Shown: positions 1-11,969 of the stretch, piece by piece | Layout of the letters: each line of letters begins with the position of its first letter | Position numbering within the stretch: the stretch's first letter is position 1 | Assembly (NCBI GenBank): GCA_016748015.1 | Contig: JAAOMT010000657.1 | Coordinates: 339,762-403,761 of the forward strand | DNA: 64,000 bases | Direction: 5' to 3' | Source of the DNA: Geosiphon pyriformis | Lineage: Eukaryota; Glomeromycota; Glomeromycetes; Archaeosporales; Geosiphonaceae | Notes under the pieces: model-generated | Databases searched by the model: none | Told to the model about the DNA's origin: nothing | Seen by the model: the letters and a program-made list of their open reading frames with translations, nothing else | Made by a program: the position numbers and the translations under genes

Positions 1-497
1 ATTAAAGAATTTGGTTTTTTGAATTATTTGATATTTATTTCTTTTTGTGTGTATAGAAACGGTTTTAAGAGATAAATCTAAAGTAAGATACATTTTCCAG
101 AAGAGAAAAGCTCTTCTTTTATACAACTTGTTGTAGTACTAGTTTATAAACTTGCACTTTTTTCTCTTTGCCCAAATTCCGGCAAACTAAAGATACATTT
201 TGATGAACTACAAGTTATTTCGCTGAACTATTGATTAATTTGGGTGAACTATTCATAATTTCGGCGAATTTCTGTAAATTTCGGCGAATTTTTGAATGTT
301 ACAGAGTTCAGGGTATTGTGTAATTTGATCATCTTACTTTCTGTTATACTAATTAGATTATTTTAATTGAATCATGATATGTGATAATTGATTAAATAAT
401 AACTGATAATTTGAAATAATATTAATATACTAATGAATTATAGGAATTATGAGGGTAATTTCATGCTAATTTAATAGCTAAAATTCTACTGGTAACA
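1..497 (-). mobile_element. LTR-1 family long terminal repeat, cut by window edge
   Basis: The sequence matches 49340-49836 without an indel. It ends in the family's terminal GGTAACA (491-497), the inverse of the TGTTACC that opens these LTRs. It is followed by ATGG (498-501), the same four bases that flank the solo LTR at 48858-49836. The flanking sequence is another LTR (family 2), so this copy inserted into it. The TATA box reads on the minus strand, as in the other LTR-1 copies. The remaining ~480 bp lie left of the window, so solo LTR versus end of a full element cannot be decided. Confidence 0.88.
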
Positions 498-1162
498 ATG
501 GTTTTTTCTGTAAATTTTTTTTTTAGCATGGTGGCCAGTTTATTTTAACAATTATGCTCTTTTGGTAAGCTATTTTTAAATTTCTACTTTTGTTTTTGGG
601 TTTTTTACCAGACTATTTTTAATGTTAATTATTCAGCATTTAATTTTTTTAATCAATTAGTAAACAATAAAAAAATAAAATAAAAAAAAATAAAAAATTA
701 GTATTTTGTTAATAGCTGTGATCAAGAGCTATTGGTTTAATGTAATTAAGTATTAGATTCTATCAACATAAAGTGTTAATAATAGCAAAAGTAATTAATA
801 TTTTTAATCAAATAATAATAACATAAATTGAATGATAATTAGATATTTTATTAATATTAATAAAATTTTATTTTAAATTATAGAAAACTATTTTTTAAAG
901 AGAAAGATATTGTTATTCTAAATTCTATTAACTTGAATTCTATTGAATTAACTACTTTTTTTGCTTGTAATATGCTTATTATATATATATAATTTATGTT
1001 ATATAAGATTCTTTAAAATTCTTTAATTTTTTTGAAAAGAATTCTGGAATTTTAAAATCCTGCAATTCTTTAAAAAAAATCTTAGAATTTTTCTTTTTAT
1101 TATACTTATTTCTGATTGGCTATTTTACTTATTATTATAATTTCTAATTTTTATGAGTAACA
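498..1162 (-). mobile_element. LTR-2 family LTR fragment
   Basis: The reverse complement aligns along its length with the LTR at 46972-47766 and more loosely with 16176-17028. Shared landmarks are the segment around 520-620, the 'atagctgtgatcaagagctatt' region near 712-735, the AATTCTGGAATT-type array at 1020-1100 and the terminal GAGTAACA ending at 1162. Its other end is interrupted by the LTR-1 copy at 1-497. It lies where the Ty3-3 polyprotein breaks off in the RT N-terminus, so it probably inserted into that relic. Confidence 0.75.
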
Positions 1163-1921
1163 CTAGTTTATTTTTTTCTTAATAAATTTATTATTATGTT
1201 GATTAAATTAATAAGACTTCAAATAAATAAGACAAGTTTCTTTGGTAGTAATAATATGTTGTATTATATAAGTATATTTAGAAGTATTATCTTTTTTTGA
1301 AATAATTAGGCTGTTTTTAGCCAACAGATTTTTAATGTTTATTTTTTTTTCTTTTAGGAAGAGTGTTTTTGCTTTATTATTAATAACTGTATCTTTGGTG
1401 GTTTATTTTTAAAAAACTTTTGCACTTTTTTTATCTTTTTTCTTAGTATTAAGCTAATTGGTTTCCAATTTTTGTAATTGATTAAGCAAAATTTGCATTT
1501 ATTATTCAAAAAATATAATAGTTTATTGTACTAGTATCAGATACAAAAACCATATCACTAATAACTATATTTAACTTTATTGCCAGATTTTTGGTCAAAA
1601 TTTTTTTTGAGTATATTATAATAAAATTAGTAGATTATCTTGTTATTTACAATGATTTTTTTTTTGTCTGCTTTGATATTATTTAGTAAATTGTTTTTAC
1701 TAGTAAGATAATATAAGTGAGTTTAATAGTTTTTTCTTGTTCTTTTTCATTTTTTTTTATCAGTTTCTTTATTATCTGATTCATCTAATTATTTTTTTTG
1801 GGTTTTGCTTAGATACTGAAGGATTTGTTCAATAGCAACACTTAACTACAATAGACTTTTTACTACATTTAATAGTTAATTTACACAGTTTATAGTCAAA
1901 CAAAGCTTTGGTTTTCTTAAA

Positions 1922-2176
1922 TTATTTATTGCCAACAATTATGATATATTTTTTGATTTCAGATATTTTTATGTTAATTTTAATACTAATGCTATTGATG
2001 TAAACAAAAACAGTTTTGGCAATATTCAGACCTTTTTTTTTATCTTTATGTACATTGGTTATAGAGTAAATTGAAGATTTATTAATTTTTCTACCAATAG
2101 TTTTAAGGAAATGTTTGGCAATAATACTAACAAATAATCCATTATCTAGAATTAAATCAATAAAGTAACCAGCCAC
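1922..2176 (-). pseudogene. Ty3-3 aspartic protease fragment
   Basis: An 84-codon open stretch contains LILDNGLFVSII near its start, the position of the retropepsin active-site loop (usually D-S/T-G). Here Ser is replaced by Asn. It continues to IIVGNK, which corresponds to the 'GN-W' segment that closes protease domains in this family. After the stop the frame continues as KKTKALFDYKLCKLTI, typical of the domain's C-terminal extension. The catalytic Asp is kept but the loop is altered, so activity is unlikely. Confidence 0.6.
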
Positions 2177-2689
2177 TTGGGTTTTACAAATTAAAAGAGT
2201 AATATTACTATTGTTAATAAGTTCAGTTTGATAAAAGTGCTTGTTGGTTTGGTGTTTTTTTTTTAAAAATTAAGAATTTTCGAAGATTTTTTTTAAATTG
2301 TGGATGAATCATTAACTGACCAAAGATAATATGTCTAAGAGTTTCTATAAGATCTTTGACAATGGAATAGGGGCCAAATTTTTGTATTATCTTTAAGAGT
2401 TCTAACTTTGGAGAATTTTTAAAAACTTTAGTCTTTGATGACTTATTGTTATTAACAACAGAAGTTAAAGTTTTGTTGGAATTTAAAACAAAATCAATCT
2501 TGGTTTTTTTTTCTTTCTTGTGAATTCAGAGAGATTAATAGCTAATTCATTTATGTTAAACTAAAGAATCCTCTTCAAAAAATTAATATTAGCATGATTA
2601 AGTCTTTAATTAAGAAAATTATTGTTATTAAATTTGTTGTTTTCAGTATTATTGTTTTTAAAAGCTAAAAAAGACAATAAAAGATTATT

Positions 2690-4050
2690 ACAATCTCTTA
2701 AAAAATGTTCAGTTAATTTACAATGATAGCATACAGATGGGCCATAATTTTGCTGTCTTTAATAAAAAGGCTGCTAAGACTAATTAAAGTGTAGTTTAAA
2801 TCTGAGTCTTTGTTATTGTTGGTTTTTTCTAACTGCTTGTGCCAAAAGCTTTAATAGCCAGACAAAATTGGCTGTAAATCTGTCTATTAATTGTTTTTTA
2901 AATCTTGAATTTGGGCAGCAAAAAAAGTAGCAGTTATTTAAGAAACAGAAATCAGAATAAAACCAGAAGCAAAAACTGGAAGAGTAGATTTTAAATACAT
3001 TTTTTGATTGTTTTCAATCTTTTACACAAGTTTAATAACTATATTTATTGTGAAATTATTTTTTAGGACCAAAAAAAACCATAAAGCATAAGATAAGTCA
3101 GTTCTTAATTCTTTTGTAAAGAAGTAAATTTTTTGCTCTTTAGTTTAGTTTTTTCCAGTATCTACTTTTTTAATAAGCTTTCTTATTGTTTTTGCATATT
3201 TAGTTACAACTTTACTAAGACCTTGAGTTTTTTTTTCTAGTTTTATATGCTATTTAGAGATTAAGATAGGAGTTCTAAATTTGTTTTTAAACTAAATAGT
3301 AAAGAAAATGTTTTTTTTTTTAGTATTTGTTAGTGTTTATTTGATAATTTTTTGGTAAGCACCAATGTTAGTTTTTTGTGAGAACTATGTAACAAAAAAA
3401 TCTTGGAAATAGCCACCAATGATTTGAAATTTGTAATTAGTATCATATTGGTTGGCTGTAACTGTTTTTTCAAAGTTATTTAACTATTTAATTGAATCCT
3501 AAACATTACTTCTAAATAATGATAATAGAGTGTTGTTTCTTTACACTAAAGCAGTTTGTATATCTTAAAGAGCTGCTAAGATGTTTACTTACATGGAGTT
3601 AACAATTATTAGTTCAGGAATAACTGTTTAAATAAAAGAGTTTAATTCACTTGAGAAAAGATCAAAAATAAGAGTAGTTTGATAAGTTTTTTTTTCTGTT
3701 TCAAAAAAAGTTTCAGCTAACTAATGGACAGCAATTCAGATATAAATTTGGTAATTCAGATATTTAAAATCAGAGAGTTGTTGTTCAAAAATTATTGAGT
3801 ATAAGAGTTGATTAATATTGTTGTTTTTTTCTTCAAAAGTTTCTTTAAAGTAAGCTTGATTAAAGAAATAAATTGTATAGGCTGTACAGATTTCAGCTAA
3901 GTAATTATTTAGGAACCAGTTTCAAAAATTTTGAAATTGTTTAATGAATTTTTTTTCAACAAAAAAGCAAATTAAACAAGAAGACAAAAGATTGAGTTCA
4001 ATAAAATCTAGATTATTTCTGTTGTATATTGTAAAGTGTTCTTTTGATTA
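2690..4050 (-). pseudogene. Ty3-3 Gag pseudogene with CCHC zinc knuckle
   Basis: Translation of the minus strand gives a patchwork of Gag-like sequence broken by stops, rich in F, N, K and T after AT-biased decay. The clearest element is the nucleocapsid zinc knuckle at 2732-2690, CYHCKLTEHFLRDC, an intact C-x2-C-x4-H-x4-C. This motif packages retroelement RNA. The upstream part (about 4050-2900) matches by recall the helical capsid region of related elements. I cannot place the original start codon. No intact protein can be made. Confidence 0.65.
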
Positions 4051-5162
4051 TTGTGACAAATATGAATAATCATTTATACAATAAAAAACAAAGTGAATTT
4101 TGACAATCTTACAGAAAACACTACTTTTATGTTATGAATTAGAATAACAAGTTAACAGATAGCAAGAAAAAACAAAATTATAAGTTAATAAAATTAATTA
4201 AAAAGGATTTAATTTTAAGGAGCAAATTAAATAAGTATAAATTTAATGTACAAAATCAGTTTTATAAAATATCTCAGTTGTTATTTTTTTTAAAAAATAA
4301 TTAAGGAATCTAAAAATAAAGAGATAATTTATACTGTCAACAAATAATAATACACTAATATAATTCTATGTCTTATGTTAACACTTTTAGAATTTGATAT
4401 TAAGTATCAGATATACTTTTTAGTCATGTTTTATTTAATAATCTTTAAATGCTACAATTATATAAGTTAGAAAAAGAATAGGTAAATGCCAAAAAATAAT
4501 CTTTTATTCTAAGATGTTCAAATACTTAAAAATAAGAAAAAAAAAATAAGCAATAGGAAAAAAATTAAGATAATAATTGTTATTTTATTTATTCTTAATT
4601 AATTGCTACATATTTTTCTACAGCTAAAAAATTCACCACTTATATAGCTATTAAAAATAGTTAACAACCAGATTAATAATTAAGTCAATAATTAAATTAT
4701 TAATTAAATCATTAATTAGGTTAATAATTACTATTTAAAAATAAGGTGGCTAATTATGTAATATTAGTGGCTAATACATGTAATAATTAATAAAAACTAT
4801 GGTTTTTAACTATAACAATATTATATATTAAAAATTTTTAACAAAAATAATATATCTAATAAAATAACAATTTTTATTACTATATTTTATTAAATGTAAT
4901 TTAGTTATTATCTACAAATTACAAGATATATATTTAAATATAAACATAACTTATGCATTTTTTATATAATTATTTATCTAAACCAAATAAGATTACAATA
5001 ATATTTCATTTAATTTATATATTTATTTTACAAGTTTTAAAAAAATTTTAAACTTAATATAAATACTTTTTTTACTATTTTAATATGCTATTATTGCATT
5101 AAAATCAAAGTTTTTAGAGCTTAAAAAATATTTAATGTTAATATTAAACCATTTAATCTGTT
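4051..5162. other. AT-rich DNA without recognised gene
   Basis: No coding signal was found on either strand. It probably includes the 5' part and leader of Ty3-3, too decayed to place an LTR. A two-copy direct repeat of 21 bp (4746-4766 and 4767-4787, both starting GTGGCTAAT) is the only distinct structure. The last eight bases (AATCTGTT, 5155-5162) are the left target duplication of LINE-1. Confidence 0.5.
5155..5162. repeat. Left target-site duplication of LINE-1
   Basis: AATCTGTT here is repeated at 11962-11969 directly after the LINE-1 A-tail. The base after it (5163) begins AAAAACTTCTTT, which matches the independently defined 5' end region of LINE-2 on the minus strand. Flush ends plus an A-tail fit target-primed reverse transcription. 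The exact right edge is ambiguous by one or two A residues. Confidence 0.75.
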
Positions 5163-5295
5163 AAAAACTTCTTTTTCTCTTACCTTCATAAAACCTCAAA
5201 AAACATATTTTAAAAGAAGTTTTTTCTGTTATTTCATACTGTTTTCCATTATTTTACAAGAAACAAATTTTTTTGTTGTTGACCTGGCTGCTTCC

Positions 5296-7133
5296 ATGAG
5301 TAGTACTAGTACTAAAAGAAGGTCGACTAGAGTTCCAACTTCTGGTTCGGTTAGTAGTAGTTCAAGTCATAAGATTAAGGAACCTTCTGGTAGTGCTAAG
5401 CTATCAAGTAATGGCGCGACTCTCAAAGGTAGTGGATCTGGTCCAGACAGTTTAATAGCATAGATACTGATGAGGAGGCTTCCGAAGGTGAAGGAGTATC
5501 TGATTCCAAGATGAATACATCCCAAGCCAAGCATTTCAATAATGGTGTAATTGTTAGCTCCCCCCTCTGCTTTATTAATTATGACATGGAGAAGAAAGAG
5601 AAGATTTCTCTTCCCTTCCATAAGTCTTTTTCTTTGAATAAGGCATGGATTGATCCCAAAATCATTAAAACTCAGGTGGAAGTAGCTGTAAAAAAATCTT
5701 TCACTTTGGACATCAATCTTTCGGCTGTGGAAGGGAAATCGGCAATGGCCAAAACTCATGTCATAAGAAAATTATTTTCAGAAATCAATGGTTTTGGGGG
5801 AGCCACTACTCCCTTAAAATTTGAAGGGATCATCAAATCTACCTTCACCTCTAAAGCAAGTATGGAAAAGGCCATCTCTTTGGCCAGAGAAAATAACATC
5901 ATAATAAACAGTGATCTTAAGAAACAAAGAATTCGCTCAGATCAGGCTGTAATAATCAAGGAAATTCCCATGGATACACCAAAAGAAATGATCATCGCCG
6001 CAGCATCCGAGTTTGGATAAATTAAGTTGATCAAAATCTAACTTATTGGTTTATGACAGAAGGCTGTGGTAAAATTTGCCGAATTGGAACAGACTGTGTC
6101 TTTGGCTGCTAAGTAGTCTTTCCTAATTGGTAAAAACTCAGTTCGTGTGGCTGTGGTGGTGGGTGATCATGATACTTAGACTTCTAGAGATTAATTCAGG
6201 GCATTTTTGTTTACTTTGCCTGTGGAAACAACTGCCCATAATCTCAGTAATCTATTGGATAGGACTGGTGGGAAAAGTTGTATAATCAACCATTCCTTGA
6301 AGACTGAAAATAGGTTTCACTGTGCTGTAGTTGGCTTTGAGTCTAATGAAATGCTGGAGTCTGCTTTTCACACAGAACCAATCCTTGGTGGTATAAAGCT
6401 TTCTTGGACTAGATTGAATCTGGTTCAGTGTAAGTGGTGTAGAAAATTTGGTCATTCTACTTTGGAGTGTGATGTTGAGATCACTTCTACTTCTAAATCT
6501 CCCAAGTCTTTTAAAAGGGTTGTCTCTGATGAGAACTGCCTCCAGTTGGCCCAATTGTATGCAAAAAAAGGTGTGCCTATTGCTTAACTGGTTGCTTTTG
6601 GTGACAAATCATGAGCCCAAGTAGTTTTTTTTGCACTCTTATCTAATAATCCTCATTTTGGTTTTGATCCTGGTTTTGGCTCTCTTTCTTCTGGTGTCTC
6701 AGGTGTAATTGGTTCCTCTCCTCATATGGTTCCTGCTAGTACATCTTTGAAGGCTCGTCTTGCTTCTTTGGAGCATTCTGTGAAGCTTCTTGTGGATAAG
6801 GTGTCTAGTATTATGAGTAAACTTGATAATTTGGTCTTGGTGCCCTCCACTCTTACCTCCTTTTCTCAAAATTTGGTGGTTCTAGTTGTGGCAAATGTGG
6901 AGTTTGATTCGAACATAGCTCTGAATGATCCTAAGCCAGTACTTCTTCCCTCTCCTTTGGTTTCATCTAGTACTTCAGATTTAGGTTTGAGTAGTTCAAG
7001 AATTTTGACCTCAAAAGTGGGCTGTTTGGAGTCTAAGTTGATGGCTCTCGAGGCTTCAGTTTGTTCAGTTTTGGAGAAGTTAGATCAGATGTGTACTGGC
7101 TTGAGTTCTGCAGTTTCCTCTGTATCTCAATGA
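5296..7133 (+). pseudogene. LINE-1 ORF1 (RNA-binding, CCHC knuckle, C-terminal coiled-coil-like region)
   Basis: The ATG at 5296 opens about 55 codons of Ser/Thr/Lys-rich sequence. One indel near 5455 shifts to the frame that carries the rest. A conserved block at about 5700-5850 (KSFTLDINL, then FGGATTPLKF) is shared with LINE-2 ORF1. A second domain at about 5970-6400 is probably RRM-like. It ends in a zinc knuckle CKWCRKFGHSTLEC at 6429-6470 (C-x2-C-x4-H-x4-C). The tail at 6726-7133 has heptad-like Leu/Val spacing. Stops at 6018, near 6045-6055, 6112, 6178, 6191, 6585 and 6613 mostly replace Gln, Trp or Arg codons. The expected role is chaperoning LINE RNA. The ORF1 stop overlaps the ORF2 start (ATGA, 7130-7133). 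Confidence 0.8.
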
Positions 7134-10100
7134 GTAGTTTTGTGTGGAAAATTGCGATATGCAATGTCAGAGAGATAAACAATCCTGCTAAGCAAGCCGA
7201 TGTTATTCATTGATACAAAAATATGAACAATATGATTTCCATAGTTACTAAAACAAAGTTAAGATGTAAGGTTTACTCTTGGATTGCTAATAGGTTTTCT
7301 AGTGTGCATGTTTTCATCTCTGGCTTGAATTCAGGTTATCTCGGTTCTGGTGTAGCTATCATTATAGATGTTGCTTTGGCCAAACATGTGTATAGGATTT
7401 CTGAAGTTCCTGGTCGTCTTCTTGCTCTCAAGCTGCTCTTCAAAAACAAACTTTCTGTTTCCGTTTTAGGTCTGTATGCTGGTGCATCTGCGTCAATGCA
7501 TTTGTTACAAGTTGATGAAATAAATGCTTTGATTGCTGATGATGTGAATGAATCTTCCTTCGTAATTTTGGGCAGTAACTTCAATAAGAATGGTTCTTGT
7601 AAGAGTGCCAGCTTCAAGAAGTGTGGTGCATTAGGTCTGGTTAATTCTCTTATCAATAGTGTATTTCTGAAAGCTCCAACATAGAGTAATTCTCAGGGTG
7701 TGGTGAAAACAATTGACTATCTGTTTGTGTCTCCTAATTTGGTCAATGCTATAGTGGATTGCAGTGTCCTGGATGTTAGTAAATTCTTTGATACTAACTA
7801 CCAGTCCGTCTTGATGTTGGTCAGTTTGGGTGAATTGTTAGACACACATCTGTGCTTGCTTTGCAAGCAGGCCAATAGGGATCACTGGAAGTATAATTTC
7901 AAAAATGCTGATGCCACTTTATGGTCAAAGTTCAAAGAAGCTATAGTGGCAAATTCTGCCATGTTTGCTGGTGGTTTTTTAGAAGCCAAAGAGTGCTCAG
8001 ACTTAAATGCTATGTGGGATGCTATTCATAGAACAATGTGTTTTTCAGCTAATGAGGTGTTTAAAAAAAAATGGTTCAAGGAATCTGATGGAGTTTTCAC
8101 CAAATGTTTATCTAGATTCTATAGATTGGAGCTTCTGGTTTCTAAATTGGTTAAAGCTTCCTGTTCAGTTAATTATAATAAGTTTGTTTCACTGCTAGAT
8201 ATCTGGGGTTTTTTTGATTCCATTAATGCATCTGTGGTAAGGTCTCTCTTTCTCTTAGGGTCTCCTTTTAACAGCATCCGTTCAACTTTGTCCAAAGTCA
8301 GGAAATCCTATCGTGCATCAAAATTGTTGGAATCAAAATGCACTGAGGATTTTCAGATCAGATTGGCTATTAATAAAAGGATGGAAAGTTTTGAATCGAA
8401 CAAAGGCCATACTATCAGAAGTGTTCTGAAACAACCTTTTTGCAAGATGGTATTGGATCATCTGGTTGTTGAGAATGAGATGATTTTGGAACCTGATCCT
8501 GTCAATCTAAGGTGGATGAGATCATAGAGGGTTAAACATGGAAACATAGTGTAGTTCTGGATGTTAATGATAAATGGTCTCATCAATATTGACCATTGGA
8601 ATATGTTTTTGATGATGCTTTTACTGACACTATGGGCTGTGTAAACTTCGATGTTCTGTCTAGTGTGGTTTTAGATCTGTCTGATAATAAAGCCACTGGA
8701 CTCTCGGGCATCTCTAATGAACTGTAGAAAAATTGTGACAAATCTGTTCTCGATATGCTCTTAGTGCTTATTAATTTCTGTCTTTCAAGTGAATCGGTGC
8801 TTAGTGCTTAGAAAGAGGCATGGGTCTTAATAATTCCTAAACCATATGAATGGAAGGGAGTCCTTATGAATGCTCACCCTATTGTCTTGATTGAGACAGC
8901 CCATAAAATTCTCTCCAAAATTTTCTCCAAAATTCTCTCTGATAGGATCTCGTTAGCATACAGCAAGTTTGATGTTCTTTATAGGGACAATTTTTCTGTT
9001 TTTAAGGGTACTATGATGCAGTCTCCCATCTTTGCTATAGGCTTGGTGATTAAAAATACTCTGGAAAAGAACTGGGAGCTCTGGCTAGTTTTGTAAGACA
9101 TGAGGAAGGCATATGATTCTGTTGGTTGGGAGCACCTTGAGAAGAGTCTGGTTAGAATCAAAATGTGTGGCAGCTTCATCTGCTTCTTTAGGGGTATTTA
9201 CATGGGTTGTACCAATCGGGTTATGACTGATTTCAGTTTAACTAATAGCTATTATGTCCATGATAGTTTAAATTAAGATGAAGTTTTCTCCTCTCTTTTG
9301 TGGTGTATTTTTTATGATCCTTTTTTATGTGAAGTCAAAAGACAGGAGAGTGTGTGTGGATACAGATTAGTGTTCCATTACATATTGAAAAATGGTTGTG
9401 CTGAATCTCGGACTGGCCTCTTTTCATTTCTTGCTGCCGGTGCTTTTGTTGATGATACAATTTGGGTTGGGAGTAGTCAAACTGCTACTCAACATATTCT
9501 AGATGTGGCTAGTGAGTTTTACCAGATCAATAACATCTCTATTAACAATAATAAAACTGTGGTGATTCTAATCAACTGCTGTATTGATAGACCTTCTCTT
9601 TTCATCAGTGGGATGCCAATTACTATTGCCAGAAAAGAGGAGTTCCATCGTTATCTGGGTATCTTCCTCTCGACTGAGGATTTTTCAAAGCCCAGTATGG
9701 CAAAGACTCATTCGGACGTTCATTTTTTTTCCAATATGGTGCTTAAAAAGACTGTCTCTGATAAACAATTTTTGTATTTGGTGTCTGCTGTTCTGTATCC
9801 TATTGCCAGCTTTAGAACACAGTTTAGTTTTATACTGGTTAGTGTGTGTTACAAGTGGGATGCTCTAATCAGAAAGAGCTTGAAGTTGAAATCAGGTTTA
9901 CCATCTGATTTCTCTAGTGATACTATACACCACCTGTTTTTCTATGGTTTGAAATCTTTTGTCCAAATTCAGTTAGAGGGCAAGGTGGTGTCTTTTATTT
10001 GTTTTACAAACTCTGGTGGTGTTTTGGGTCATTTATTTTCTCACAGGTCCCATGACTTGCAAGTTTTGTGTTGGCATCCTGTCCATTCTCTGTGCTTTCC

Positions 10101-11828
10101 TGTCCATGTTTATGTTAGTCCTTTCAACAATTTTCTTGCAGGCTTGGTTCACATTCTTCTTGAAAACAGTTTGTCTTTGGGTGGTTATTTGGGCAACTTT
10201 TTTCTGTCACGTGGTGGGGTACCAATGTCTACTGTTCTCGGTGAATCAAAATTTTTCCAGTTTTTTCCTTTTCTCTGGTGACATGGCATTGCCTTCATGG
10301 ACCAAATTCATGATCACCGTGGTTTCATTTTTGATTGGCTTACCTTCAAGTGGTAGAAGAGGCTGGATCCATGTGGTTCTGTTTCTGAGTGGTTTTGGCT
10401 TTCGATCATGTTTCTCAGTAAAGTGGCATCTCTTCCTCCACGTCCTCCTGTTTTGGATGCTGTTGGCTCTCCTAGTATTGTCTCTTCTCAAAGTTTTAAT
10501 TTTATTTATAATTAACTCTCCCTTGTTGTTGCTGATGCTATTTCAGTGTACACAGATGAGTCTTTCAAGGGCTTAGACATGTTTGGCTGTAGAGCCAGTG
10601 CCAAAGTTTTTTTTAAAGACATTGGTTTGGGGTTAGGTGTTAGTGTTTCAGGTTCGATGTCATCAACTTTGGCTGAGATGCAGGCCATTGCTTTGGCTCT
10701 GAAATGTGTTCCTTTTTTCAGTTCTGTTTGTTTGTTTTCTGACAGTCAATCTGCTTTAAATGCGTGTAAATCGGAACTTGGTTTGATATGTCCAGATTTT
10801 TGCAATCAGTGTTGGGTTGAACATCGGCACATTGTGAACATTATTTGGAATAATAATTTGAGGGTAGATTGGTGCAAGGTGAAGAGTCACTCTAGAATCC
10901 CAGGAAATGACTGAGCTGATATGATTGCTGATGCTGCCTCTCTTTCTGTCTGGTGCCTTTCTCTGTGCTTGAATGAACATTTCTTGGTAGCTGATAGTAG
11001 TGTGGTCTTTACCAACTCTAGACACTTTGTTCGAGATATTTTTCGTTCCATTAATCATGCTCACTGGAAAGTTGGGTTAGGTTCAAAGTTTTTGCCTGAT
11101 AGTTTACTTTCTGATGTTAATTGGCATTGCTCCTTATTTGTATGGCATCCTAACCTGCACATGGCTTTTGGATTTACTAGCAAGTCTTCGATAGATCTAC
11201 GCACTTATTTTATGAAAGCTCTGCACCACTGGCTACCAGTGGTCATTTACAAGCATCTTTATAACAGGCATTACCCCAGTGTATTGTGTTTACATTATGG
11301 CAAAGTGGAGGTGTCAGATCATGTTTTCACCTGTGAATTTGATTGTGGTGCTTATTGCCAAATTTTAGACTTCTACATGAGCTCTTGGAGTGTACTTTCT
11401 GGTTTATTTGTTTCCTCTTCTAGTGTTTTGCAGTTGTTGTCTACTTGTGTCTCAGATGTTTTTGTGTTTACGGCTCTGTTTAAGGGTTTTGTTTTTGATG
11501 GGTGGTATTGTGAAGCTATTTCTTTTAGTTCTGATCCCAAGCTTGCTCACTCAAGGGTTGTTGAATTTGTATGGTCTTTTGGTACTGCTTTCAGAACTGA
11601 AGTTTGGTTGGTTCATGTTAAATATTGTGTATTCATAAAAAAAATGATCATATTTTATTGGACGGGTCAGTTTCTGTCCTGATTTCTGGTTTGGGTTCTA
11701 AATTCTCAGCTGGGGTAGTTAGGTTACTGGGTGTTGCTGAAGCTATAAGTGTTCATTTTGGATATCGTAAACAGTGTGCATTTTTTTCTGGTGTTGATAA
11801 TTCTGTTGTAGTTCATATAGACATATAG
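7130..11828 (+). pseudogene. LINE-1 ORF2 (endonuclease, RT, RNase H, cysteine motif)
   Basis: About 1566 codons. The endonuclease (7130-7850) starts FVWKIAICNVR; the catalytic GDFN has become SNFN (about 7570-7585) and the terminal D-H pair reads DTNY (near 7790), so nicking activity should be lost. RT spans about 8560-9650; AFVDD at 9442-9456 is intact. RNase H (10543-10950) keeps YTD, a Glu in LAEMQAIAL, FSDSQSAL and a terminal D. The C-terminal cysteine motif has CLHYGKVEVSDHVFTC (near 11285-11335), where the second Cys of the expected CxxC is Tyr. Stops such as TAA at 9095 (expected Gln in LVLQDMRKAYDS) come from C-to-T changes. It would copy LINE RNA at a nicked target if repaired. Confidence 0.85.
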
Positions 11829-11961
11829 TATTGTTCTGATCAGCCTGAGTGGCTGGTCACATGTGAAAATATGCATAATTTACACCTAGTTTAAATCATT
11901 TCTTTGATGTATTGTTCTAAGCAGTGTTTGGACCTCACTCATAAAACATTAATAAAAAAAA

Positions 11962-11969
11962 AATCTGTT
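11962..11969. repeat. Right target-site duplication of LINE-1
   Basis: AATCTGTT directly follows the A-tail (about 11952-11963, overlapping by ambiguous A bases) and matches 5155-5162. Confidence 0.72.

Larger units (their letters stand above)
1163..4050 (-). mobile_element. Ty3-3: degenerate Ty3/gypsy relic (Gag, protease, start of RT)
   Basis: Read on the minus strand this is a heavily mutated gag-pol. Gag lies at about 4050-2690 and ends with a CCHC zinc knuckle. A retropepsin-like segment follows (2176-1922), then an acidic linker with DESD-type residues near 1790, then about 50 codons of the region before RT, ending at 1163 where LTR-2 begins. Stops and frameshifts occur throughout. The protein differs from Ty3-1/Ty3-2 and resembles another glomeromycotan Ty3 family that I recall, without a search. 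No dUTPase motif is visible in the part present. Confidence 0.75.
5163..11961 (+). mobile_element. LINE-1: full-length non-LTR retrotransposon, inactivated
   Basis: A 6.8 kb two-ORF LINE. ORF1 encodes an RNA-binding, CCHC-containing protein. ORF2 encodes an APE-type endonuclease, reverse transcriptase, RNase H and a C-terminal cysteine motif. The 3' UTR (11829-11950) contains 'gagtggctggtcacatgtg' and 'agtgtttggacctc', both also present at the 3' ends of LINE-2, LINE-3 and LINE-4. An A-tail and an 8-bp target duplication close it. It is the least decayed LINE here, yet has many stops, at least two frameshifts in ORF2 (between 8527 and 8866, and in the A-run near 11637) and one in ORF1. The domain order is that of RNase H-bearing LINEs such as the Tad/I groups; the clade is not determined. 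Confidence 0.92.

Noticed and set aside
5367-5759. 130-codon open frame antisense to LINE-1 ORF1
   Set aside because: It overlaps the conserved ORF1 sense frame and has no recognisable domain; it is a shadow.
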